Source of the DNA: Tritrichomonas musculus
Taxonomy: Eukaryota; Parabasalia; Tritrichomonadida; Tritrichomonadidae
Length of the DNA: 64,000 bases
Direction: 5' to 3'
NCBI GenBank assembly: GCA_039105265.1
Contig: JAPFFF010000013.1
Coordinates: 1,426,001 to 1,490,000, forward strand
Below are positions 1 to 12,100 of the stretch, in pieces; position 1 is the first letter of the stretch, and the number at the start of each line of letters is the position of its first letter. The translations under genes were made by a program, and so were the position numbers. Below the pieces are notes generated by a model, which had not been told where the DNA came from, did not search any database, and saw nothing but the letters and a program-made list of their open reading frames with translations.

Positions 1-528
1 GCTCAGCCCCCTAAATCAAATTAAACTAAATTTAGCATATCTTTATTAAATTAAATTTAAAATATATAAATGTAATTATAATCCAAATAAATTCTTTATT
101 TATTTAGATATCTCAAAAAAATATGAAAAAATTCGGTAGATTTTTTTTCAAGCACTTTTCGAATCTTTTTCATTCAATTTTTTCTTCACAAAAAATCAAC
201 TTTTTTCCAATTTCTCCCCCTCAATTTTTTTACAATTGCTTTTTCTGAATATCACTTTTTTGCATCTGATACTCGATTATCAGTTTAAAAATCTGATATC
301 GAGATTATCGATTATCAAGATATCAGATATGAAATGTGATATAAAAATAATTGTAAACTTGATATCAAATTACCGAGATCTCGAGATCTCAAACTGATTT
401 ATCTTTTTTTATAATTGGTATTTGTGATTTTATAATATTTAAAAATAAATAATATAATGCATTGATGTTTATTCTAAGATTAAAATCAAAAAATACATTC
501 TTTTTTATGATATATTTGAGATTAAAAT

Positions 529-694
529 ACGATCATATATTTGTCAAAAAGTTTAATTGAAAATTCTGATATCAAAAGCTGAGAAACAAAATTCTCGATC
601 TCTGAAATCGATCTCGAGAATCTGTGCATATTTATGTATCGATATCAAAAAGTCAATCAATTATCGATCTCGAGAATCGGAGAATAACAAGTCT
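529..694. repeat. Dispersed repeat, family A, copy 1
   Basis: An AT-rich stretch carries a fixed order of motifs: ACGATCATATATTTGTC, then CAAAAAGTTT, CTGAAATCGATC, TCAATCAATTATCG, GATCTCGAGAATC and a terminal ATAACAAGTCTA. The same order recurs near 44632-44872 and 54150-54287, with shorter relatives near 230-420, 46525-46600 and 52750-52800. No reading frame is conserved, so this looks like a short non-coding mobile repeat rather than a gene. Its superfamily is not known to me and its exact ends are uncertain. Confidence 0.6.
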
Positions 695-722
695 AATTTA
701 AAAATTACCAAAAAATAACATA

Positions 723-2096
723 GGTCGGCCAAAATAACGTATTTGTCAAAAACATAAAGCGAAATTTTAAAAAACGCTAGAAACTTCCCAAACTTATATA
801 TTTGTTTCATGAAAATATGATTAAGAAAACATCTAAATTTGGTGGAAATTCTTGAGTTGGATTTTTTTTTATCATCATTTTTTTGAAATTTGAATTTAAA
901 ATAATTATATCCTGCTATATATTAAATTTAAATGCTATTTTATTATTTTCTTTATTTATATATTATATATAATATATATAAATATAATAATAATTTAGAA
1001 ATATTTATTATTCATCAGTGAATTGATGGAAAAAATTTAATACAATTTAAGAAAAAATAGAAGATCAAATTTCCTTTTTATTAGACTTCACTTTTTGTAC
1101 TAACCTTGTTCTACAAAGAACGATAGAAAAAATACAAGGTTTGTACAATGTATTTTTTATTGAAAATATTGAATACATAAAATAATCATATCTCTGAAAA
1201 AAGATAATATACTAAATAATTTTTTGTGAATAAATAAAATATCAATTAAATTATTTAATAAAACCATTTTTGTAAAAGTAAAATGCAATTTTTAAAAATC
1301 ATTTTTGGCAAAGGTGAAATGATTGACCATTCTATAAAAAAAAATAATCACTCTGTGAGCAAACCAATTCACATTACTCAAGATTTCTAGATTATTTACT
1401 ATTATAATATTGTTTTATAAACTTTTAATTCCTTTTTAACATATAAAACCAATACTAAAAAGCGATTATATAAAATATAAACTAAAGTGCCTCAAAATTT
1501 TAATTTTATCTGTTCAATGATTTTTTAAATAAAATTTAATTTGAAAACTTGATATTTTTACCAAAAACGTGCAAATACAACAACCAAAATAAGGATTAAA
1601 GAATATAAACGTTAAAAAGTTACGTTAATGAATTTGTGATGTGAAAAAAGTAAAGGCTACTTTTTATTTTTATTTTATTATATTATAAAAACTTATACAA
1701 CAACAAAAGTCGACTTAAAAATAAAAAAGAAGAAGAAAATCTTAAAGGAAATTATCCCAAACTTTTTCAAAAAGAATTGAATTTTGTAATTTTTAAAAAT
1801 GCATTTTTCATGTTAAATAAAATAAATAAATATTTATTAATGATTATACTAAATTTAATATAATATTATAGATATAGATAAACATAAATGATTATCTTTT
1901 TTTATGATAATTATAGGATAAATTAATATTATTTATTTTAAAGAAAATACATAAATTTCACAAAACTCAACTCAAGAAATTGGATGAAACTTGGTAAACA
2001 GAATATATAGATATCATATAATATTATATATCAAATAGAAGATATTCCTACGTTTTTTTTTTTTTTTTTTGACAAAACTCGTTATTCTGGCCGACC
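723..2096. mobile_element. Inverted-repeat element, 1.37 kb, probable non-autonomous DNA transposon
   Basis: The left end begins GGTCGGCCAAAATAACG at 723. The reverse complement of the right end (2096 backwards) begins GGTCGGCCAGAATAACG. About 30 bp match closely. Looser inverted similarity continues for roughly 150 bp, for example TTCTTGAGTTGG near 850 against TTCTTGAGTTGA in the reverse complement near 1975. A TA dinucleotide borders both ends (721-722 and 2097-2098), as Tc1/mariner-type elements produce. No transposase frame is visible inside. The poly-T tract at 2053-2070 lies in the right arm. Superfamily assignment is tentative. Confidence 0.6.
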
Positions 2097-3130
2097 TATA
2101 AAATAACTTTAAAACTTCTTTTTCTTTGAAATAAACATTATTTTTTAAATGAATAAATTTTTTTTATATAATTAATTTATGAATTTATACTAAAAATATG
2201 AAGTGAATATGATAATAATTTTTCTATATTTTGAGAGATTACTTATTTAATTATTAATTTTTTAAAATTTAGGCATCGAACTTCAAAGTGCAGTAATAAG
2301 AAGCAAAAAAATTGAATGAGTGAAGAGTAATAATTTCTACCTATACTTTATAGTATAAAGGGACTCAAATTTAATTGATAATGTATAAAAATAAAACTAA
2401 CTAAAAGAAAGTGGATAATGCTTTTCTCCTTCATTTTTAAACTTTTTCAGAAGCGTTTACATATTATTCTCCTGACTCTAGGATTTCATGTCCAAGTGAG
2501 CTTTTATTGAAAAAGTTTTGCAAATTAATATTGTCTGTTTTAAATAATCAACTTTTTTGCAAGTTCTTTCCAGTTTGGAATCAGAATAATGATTTTGAGT
2601 CTGACCTTTCTTTGTGTACCATTTTCTGAATTTGCTTTCTAGCACTACTACAGAGATACGCATGATGAGGTCAGAATTGATATACACTTTTCAATGTCAT
2701 TAGCACTTGAGCTTGATTATTACTTATTAAAAACTACAAGAATATGGAATATATCGATAAAAAAGAAAATGCAAAGGATGATTATTATTCTTTAAAAAAA
2801 TTTTTTTCAGAGTAATATTTAATAAAAGAAATGAATTTTATGAATTATATATTTATCAATGGAATTGCAATATAAATAAATTTTTAATTCAATTTGATTG
2901 AATAATTAATGTTTTATTTGATAAGTTATTCTATACATATTAAGGATCTTTTTAGAATACATTTTTCAGTAGTTTTTTAAAATATTTTTTTAAACAGACA
3001 CATTAAATGAAATAATTTCATCTTTTATTTTGATAATTATAAATAATATTTAAAGATATATTTATTATTATAGAATTATGTCAAAGGACCAATTTTTCAT
3101 TCAATATGTTTCTAACTCAAACTTTTTCTT
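2097..3130. other. AT-rich intergenic DNA
   Basis: I see no gene, RNA or strong repeat here. The only open frame, 69 codons at 2478-2687 on the minus strand, has no family resemblance and no initiator motif. Confidence 0.5.
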
Positions 3131-3139
3131 TCATTTTCA
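3131..3139 (+). promoter_or_regulatory. Initiator (Inr) of the HECT ligase gene
   Basis: TCATTTTCA fits the trichomonad initiator TCA-pyrimidine-(T/A), in which the A of TCA is the transcription start. It lies about 30 bases before the ATG at 3164, and no other initiator-like match is nearer. It also lies upstream of the non-ATG TTG at 3146, so it does not choose between the two; the ATG is preferred because it is the standard start. Confidence 0.6.
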
Positions 3140-3163
3140 CGATATTTGAAAAATAAATTAAAA

Positions 3164-6100
3164 ATGAATGATTTTTTTGGGCAAACAAGCAACTTTTCAT
3201 CATTTAATACTGATTATGGACCAAGCATGTATAATCAAGAATTTACATTGGATATTAATTTCATGCAATATGCTCGCCCTATTACACAAATTATAGATTT
3301 TTTTAATAGCGACCAATTTTGCGATCAAGTAATCAATAAAATAGAATCAAATCTTTATAGCGCGAAATATTACGGTTATGATAAAACAGAAATCAATAAA
3401 TATCGATATCGATTTATTTCAAATTTATTATCATGCCTTTCACCAAAAGAAAACGAAGTAAAACCAAAATTTGAAAGGGAATTTATTAAATTCGCTCTTC
3501 AGATTTCCAAAAATAAAAAAAATTTTAAAAGCATTGTTGATTTTTTTATTAAAGAAATTGAAAGTAATTTACGAGAAGTTCCTATCAAAACCACAGATTT
3601 CCCACATTACATTCCAAGAACAAATCCTGCCAATCAAAGAAATGAAGAAGACCTCAATTTTCAAAAAGATGAAGAACTATTAAAAAATATTTTAGACCAA
3701 GAAAACAATAACAACAATAATAATCAAGATAATAACTCAGCAACTATTTTTTCTTTATCTGATTTGATTCAATTTTATGATATTATAGCGAAATACCCAA
3801 AATCTTTTTCATTTTCGCCAGAATTTGTAAACTACGCTATCAAAAAGTTTGATTTTTATTTGAATACTTTACAACCGAACGACGATAATTTTTCGTTCAA
3901 ATATTTTCAATCTTTGGATTCAGGAGATGAAAAATTTAACTGCTACAAAACGGTTTTATTGATTAAAATGCGGCTTTTTGCGATGACTCACAATTTACAT
4001 GAATTTTTAACGGTTTTGCTTCAATTCATTATCATCGAGCAAGAGAAGCCTGAAATAAATCAAGACGATCATTTTTCATTCAAAAACATTATTAGCAAAA
4101 TTCTTCCAAGTTCGTTATCAAATCGATCAAAAATCATCAAAAAAATTGAAGGAAAACAAATACTTGATTTCACATTTAATCATTGTGGCCAAAACGATTA
4201 CATTTTGACCAATAAAGGTGTATTTAAAGTAAATAAAGATCAAGATGCTGTCATTGATTATCCGAATGATTTTACACCTATTGAATTCAATCAGAAAAAG
4301 TTTGATAATTCAAAAATAACATTTTCAGATGGAATTCTTTATCTTTTTGACAGTGAAGAGAAAACGATACACAAATTCTATGTGTCACCTGATGATGAGT
4401 CAGTTAGAAGAGAATTAAATAGAAAGGCAAAAATTTTGAACATTAAATTTCATTCACAAAAAGTTCATCCAAAAAAGAAGCAGAACGATGAAATCAAAAA
4501 TGCAGGCAAGAAGAAGAAAAGCGAAAAATTGACAAATAAGAAAATGAGAGAGAAAGAAAAGAAAGATAAAAGAATAAAGAGAAAAAGTGACAAATTGAAA
4601 GAGGCAGAAAAAAAGGAAGTTGATCTTGAAAGCATTCAAATTGATATTCCAGACTTTCCAATTATTTCAATTGGCGCTTTCAATTACTACCTAAGAGTTA
4701 TTCAAAGAAAAAGTGACAAAAAGTTCATATTAACAAATGTTGATCTAGCGCCGAACGACAGAGTTAACTATGACTTCGATGAGGCTTTCAATACCACAAA
4801 AAGTAACAAAAAGGCCAACCAAATACAATTTGAATTTGAAATTGATTTCAATGAAAAAGTTAAATTGAACATTTGCTTCTTCTCTGAAGATTCTTTATTT
4901 TTTTCTTTTGGTGATTTTTCTGTCCAAAATTGGATGATTTATAAGGATGGAAGAACTGAATTGCATTCGACTTTTGCTTCTCCATTCTTCATCACTTCAG
5001 ATTCATTAATTAGGATGGACAACATATCATTTCTCTACGCTCTTGTTCCAATAAAAAATGAAGAAGAAATTGGCGTTTCAATCACAAAATTATATCTACC
5101 AGAAACGAAGCACTTTTTGAGAGACGAAAACAGTTTATTTTTAAAGTATCCTTATCTTTATAAGCTTTCAAATATCGTCAATAACTGCTCACAATTCATT
5201 GTCAACAATGAAATCAACCCACCAATTTCAATAAAGGAATATAAAGAGAAAAGCGATAGTTTTTCAAACAAATGGCCCCAAAAAGCAAACAAAAAGTTGA
5301 ATCCTTTGAATTTGTGTGTTTTACCAAATGAAATGAGTTCTATTATTGAAACTCCATCATTAATAATTTCACAAATTGAAGTTATTAAGACACTTATTAA
5401 TGAACTTAAAGATATAAAATTAAAACGTTTTTTTATCAGCTTATTCATTAAATTGGCCGGAGTGAATCTTCGTTATGAAATTGGTCGACGATCATTCAAT
5501 TTCAAAATTGAGACAAATTTGGTCAATATTTTTAAATCATTCAAATCATTTATAATGGATTTGTATTCATCATTGCCTCCTTCTGACTCACTTGAAGGTG
5601 ATTTAATCATCCGTGAATCAATGATTTTCACAATCACAATTTGTGGCAAATTTTTATTTTTGCCGAATTCGTACGAAGAACTTCGCAATATAGTTGATCG
5701 AATAATTACGAACGATGATCAATCCACATTTATTTTAAAGTCATTTTCAGAGTTTATTTTTTCATATCCTTCTTCGTTATATTTCATTAACCCGAACCTT
5801 TATGAAAAAATAAAAGAAAATGTAACCGAAATAACCATTAATAATTTATTTCTGAAGAACATTTTTTACATTTTAATTGAAGATAAATTTGCATCAAAGG
5901 CCATCGTGAATGATGAATTTGTTTACTTTTTATCACCTTATATAAAATCATTGTTTCTTCATGCTAATCATCTTATCAGTGACGAATCGATTCCGTTCTC
6001 ATTGGCTGTTCATCTTTTGATTTACATTTTCTCTTTCAATTCAACAAACGTCTTTCTCTCTTTGATTTATGAAAGAGAATTGATTGGAATAAGCAAAGTT

Positions 6101-9100
6101 CTTTATGAAAGAATAATTAAAATCCCAGACGTTATTGAAAACGATAAAGATTTCTTGGTGAAAAACAATGACCTTAAAAAACAAGAAGTTCACAAAGAGA
6201 TAAAAATAATCGAGAGCAAACATCCATATAATGACAGTCCAATACCAATTGTGAGCAAAGAAAAACATGACAAAAAAGATGAGCTAAAAAATAACATTAA
6301 AAAAATAGAAAAATTGAAAAAAGGAAAAACTCCAAAACCAACCAAAAAAGAAAAAGAATTTTATATCGATGAGATAGGAATGATTGAATTTGGTCCAACT
6401 GTTAACCAAATACACATTAAATTTGACAATCTAACTAAAATTAGCAAAGATGATAATGTATTAATTACTCCAAAGGGTACAGCAAGACACTATTTCTCAC
6501 AAAAAATAATTTCTTTTAATAGAAAACCAATCATTAATTCAAACAGTCTTAAGATTTCAATTGGAAGATCATTGAAAAGCAATCAAAAAGAGAATCTTTA
6601 TGGATTTAAGATTACTGCTACTGGGATTTCATTTGATAATCCACATTATTGGCGACCAAACTTTTATTTATATTTATATTGTTATTTCATTTCATTTTTG
6701 GTTGAAATTCATTCAGTAGCTTACAATTCAACCAAACTTGAAGAAGGAGAAAAAGAGTTCAAATTCATTTTGAATGACCAAATTATTCAAGGAATTAAAT
6801 TAGAAGACATTGATAATTATGAAGCTAATGAAAATGAAACATCAAAGAATTCCCTTTCTAAAGGAATATCAAAAGGTATTTCTAGAGGAATTAGTTATGA
6901 TATTGAAAACAATTTACAATATGATAATCTAATTAAGAAAAACTTTTTGAATGATATTATTACAATAAAAGAAGATAAACAAACAGATGCTAAAAGATTC
7001 ATTGATTTCCTCTATTTTAAAACAGCAAAGTTAAATCGAATAAGATTGAATAAATCTACTCAAAAAATTCTAGATTGTGAACATTATTTTGCTGCTTGTT
7101 TGTTTAAGCAACTTGGATTAATAACTAATTGTATCAACTTTTTGAAAACCATTAATACAACAAAATCAGTTGATTACGATAACGTTGAAGTTCCAGGTCG
7201 TCTTCTTTCTTTATGGAAGAAGATTTATTCATTAAGAAAAGAATTGTTTTTTGAATATCAAAAATCGAAGTCAATTTCGAATTCTTCATACTTTGAAATA
7301 ATGATAAATGAAGTTCAACAAAAATGCAAGTTGCTTCTTTATTCAGATCCAATCCTGCAATTTAAAGATCAGAAGAATTTGAATGACGATTCATTCGAAT
7401 CGACTGAAAAATCAATTTTTTCGTTTGTTACATCGAAAGTGCCTCTTGCAAACGTATCAAAACTCATTGATATACGTCAAAAAAGATTGTTTATTTCAAA
7501 GCAGGCACTTTCACTAATGACGTCCTTTGTTGATCAAGATTGTTTATTGGAAACATCAAAGTTAATTTTTGCATATTTTGACAATTCAAATTCACCTGAA
7601 ATCAACTGTCTCGGTGTGAAACAGAATGAATTAAAAGAATATCAGAATATGCTAGGAGCATTATCAGTTAAAGTTATTTCTAAGATTTATTCTCAGAATT
7701 CATTTCCAATGATCATGCAAACCAATTTTTTAAAGAATCTTCTTTTTAGTCATAAGAATGAAGAATCTTCAATTCAATGCTGTAAGATAATTATTGACAT
7801 GATTGAAAAGAACAAAGAAAAAGAAACATTTTTCACAAATAGAATTAATTTCACATTAATTTTTATTCTTTTTTTCATTGCATTTAAAACCAAAAATAAT
7901 GATGCGATTGATTATATTATGTCACTTTTGGTTGCTGAAAAAATTGATATAAAAAGTAAGCAATTAATTTTGCTGTTGGTTCCAGCCTTTGTTCAATTTA
8001 CTCCTGATAATCAAAAGGCGTCAAATGAATTATTAATGCTTTCGATTCTAAATAATAATTCAAACACACCAATCATTATTCGATCCATTTTTTATTGGAT
8101 TGCTTCTTTATTCAATAAAGAAAGGACGACTTCTTTGATTCATCAAAAATTTATTTTGAAAGTTTTCAAAGGAATTGGTCAATCATTCATCGGCAAAAGT
8201 TGTCTGTTTATCGATGATTCATTCCAGCCTTATGCACATCGACAAGTTTCGGAATCATTGATATCATTTATCAGGCTTCTATTCAACCAGCGTAATAACA
8301 ATTTATTAACCGTTATTCACATGATTTTGACAAACCTTTCAACCGATGAAAATGAAGAAAAAATGACAATTTTAATTGGCCTGTTTTCTGCACTTGGGCA
8401 AACTTTGTCGTCATTGGGACCTGATAGAAAGATAGGTTATGATAATATTCAGCAATCAAAGAAGATTGTTGAAAATACTTACGGTTATTATACAAATGTT
8501 GTCTTTCTTAAAAACTTCAATTTTGATTTGAATGAGAAAGAAATTGAGAATATTCTCAATTTGCATGACTTTCTTATTCATTCGAAATATTTCACAGAGA
8601 AGCAAGAATATGAATATGAAATCACTGATAAAGAAATATTAGATAATATCCTTATTTCTTCATTCTATTCATTTCTGCCAATTGCCATGCAAAACAAAAA
8701 TAATGCAAAACTTATGTTGAATGAAACAAACATGCCAAAAACTTTGTCTTTGTTTGAATTGGCAATGAAACCAATTGAAACAAAAGAAAATATAATTTTA
8801 GCTTTGTCACATTATTTAGATCAAGCTGTACTTCATCCATATAACATATCAAAAGAATGTTTAAATGAATTCGATTTTCAAAATTCATTCAAATTCATTA
8901 AAATGAATTTTGGAGAAGTGATTTACAACGATAAATTTGATGTTATAAAAACCAATAAAAACTTCTGTAATTTATTCTTATGTAATTATCCATTTGATTA
9001 CAATTGTCATACATATTATGAACTTAAGATCAATAAAATTGGATTTCGAAACATTTTTATTGGTTTCATTGATTCAAATGAGACAGATTACAATCATTCA

Positions 9101-12100
9101 TTTGGCTTTGGGAACGTTAATTACAACAACTTTTTCTGTAGAAAATCACCATTTATCGGAAAAGAACTTCGATACAGTGATGATGAAATTATGATGAATG
9201 ATTTCATTAATAGCTTCCCATTTGATGAAGGTGACAGAATTGGTTGTTATTACACTCCTGACTTTGTTTATTTGACCATTAATGGTGAATTAACTCCATA
9301 TAGAAATCCGCATAAATCATTGAAGTCATACATCCCAATTATAGTTGTTGATAATGATGAATTAGAACTTGAAATTGTTAAGAATGTTTGCATTATCGAA
9401 AACAACGATAATGACAACAATGACATCTTAAACATAAAAAATGTGCCAGACGGTTATTTTGAAGAAAAAGATCTTATAACTGTTGATGACAAAACTCACA
9501 ATGATTTCGTATCTCAAGCTCAAACAGAACTATTGTTGCTAATTGGACGAGCTGTCCGCATTAATAAAATGATCATTAATTCACAGATTAGCGAAACTAT
9601 CGATGCCTATCCGAGAAGTCTTCTTCCTTATTTTGGCCATGAAGGTGTCATAACGGACATAATTTTGAATGAAGAAGAAAACAATTGCAAATTGAGAATC
9701 CAGTCTTACAACTCATTCACTTTGTCCAAAGAAGATGCCAGTATCGATGTTGATCCAAGATTTCTTACATATAAAAAGTTGGTTTTCTTCGATTTGCTTG
9801 AAATTCGAACGAAGTCGAAAATTGGATTCAATTCGAGTTATGATATGAAAAACCTTCCTGAAAGCCTGAGAAAAAGTGCCAATCTGTCATTAATCAGACA
9901 ATATTTAAAGACAAAGACAATCAAAGATAACTCGAAATCAATCAGTATCATCATGACGAGATACTTGATTTTCATCCTGATTGATTATTTACGTTATTCA
10001 AGGTCAAATCTTCTTCAAGAAGAAGGAATCGATTCATCTGAGATGAAAATTATTATGAAGTCGCTTGCCTATTCATTACCAACACTGACCCATTTCATCA
10101 CAAATTTTGATTTCACAATTGATGAAGACACAATGAGTCGTTACATAATCTTCCAAGATGATCAGTCAGAAATAAGCAATTCAAATAATGAGGGCGACCA
10201 AAAAAACACTCTAAAAGTTCCAGGTTATGAGACACATTTTTATTTGGCATTCAAAGTCTTTCTCAAAAAGTCTGAAAATTTCATATCACCTAAGTTTTTA
10301 TCTAGATTAATTGAAGAGTCATTTGAATCATGTAAGTCTAGTGATACAATGTCGTTGGAAGATCTTTACAACTTGATTCCAAGTTACTTGAAATATGAGA
10401 GTATTTCACCTTTGCCTGAAAAATTCAGTTTGACTCAGAATATTTCAACGACTAACAAAACAATCGGTTTCATTCCGATTCTTGTTTCATCAATACCTGA
10501 TTCTCTACCTTCTGTTACTTGTTATAATAAAAGGCTCCGTGTTTCATCAGACCAAGTCTCGTATTTCTCGTCATCTTTGACAACTCGATCCTTTTCAATC
10601 AACTGGAAATACGACACGAAAAAATTGAAGATAAAAACATCAGAATTTAAAGAATATAAAAATTATAAATTGAAATGTGGAATTTGTCCATTTAAGTGTA
10701 ATCTGCAGGAGTTGTTTTTGAGAAGTTCACTTGGCTTCATTCAAATTGTTTTCAATGTGATTCAATCGATGATTGAATCCGAACAACTTTTTGAGAAGCA
10801 GAAAAAATTCATAAATTGTGACATTTTAGAGAAACTTTTCTATCTTTCGTTGAAGAAGGATCCACTGGCTTTTCCATTCATTCGACCACTTATCATCTCA
10901 ATTATTTCAATGAATGGATTTTCAGACGAATTCCTCACAAAACAGGCAGTTAAATCATTCAAAACTCTATCTGGAAAGACGGATCTCGACATTTATAAAA
11001 TGGACAGCTTCCCAAACTCACACAATGAATTACCTCTCATTTTCAGTTTGTATTCAAATTTGATTCAAACACAGAATATTGAAAAATCAGTGAATGACAT
11101 GAAGTCACTTTTTGAGAGGTATTCAATGATTAACAGAGAAATATTCAATATTTCAGAAGATTCAAAAAGTGCCAAATTCACAGAAGGAAGCATCAAGGAC
11201 CTCAATAAAGAAAGTCACTTCAGCCTTTCAATGATTCAAAGAGTGATGAACGATGTTAAAAAGAAGAAGAATTACAGGCTGATTTACTTGCTGTTTTATT
11301 ACAGCATTTTGCTGACTAACGAGAACAATCTTCCTTATCCGAAGTTTTTGTTTGTTCACGACAGGCTTCGCCAACATTTTGGTGGTTTTCGGACTGTCAT
11401 CAGCAAGGGAGACATTGAAAAATACGATAAGAACGATAACGATAAAATTCAATACAAATCTGAAGTTTTCACCAATGAGATTGACCTTGAATGTTCTTGT
11501 TATTTAATCAACATCTTCGAAACAGAAAAGAAGAAGAAAAATGCGAAAGAAGGAAGCACTTCAATACGCGTTTATCACGAGCCATTCAACATTTTTGATG
11601 ACACCGACCAAATAACTTCTGAAAAAGTAGAAAACAAATATGACATCTGTAAAATTTTCATTCATCAATTGAAGAATGACCAACGAATTGAACTTCCTCA
11701 GAATGGCCAAAAAGTTCAAGTTTCTTTTCCGCTTGAAATCATCGTTTTTGACAGCCAGACCGAACTCAAAGAAGGTGAAGCATTTGTCATTGACTTCAGC
11801 GCTTCAAAAGCTCAAGAAGAAGACTACTTCAACACTCATTTTGAAGATCTTCAAGAAGACTTTGAGCAATTCATCTCTCTTGCTGACTACGATGACGAGT
11901 TGTCTAAGATTGTTCTGGCGAACAAAAAGCGAGAAGAAAGAGAAGAATCAGAAATCATTAACGATATCGATGATGATAACGATATCGATGACGATGACTA
12001 TATTGATAGTGATGACGATAATAATCAAATTATCCCACATTTGACCTTTGGAAATATACCAATTTACCGTTTTTCATCAATTAGCTCGTTTTTGAGTTTT

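Noticed and set aside
3146-3163. TTG start of the HECT gene (and likewise GTG at 45390 and TTG at 29640)
   Set aside because: Eukaryotic translation starts at AUG. For HECT and VPS20 a nearby ATG with good family fit exists; for 29640 the lack of ATG supports a relic.
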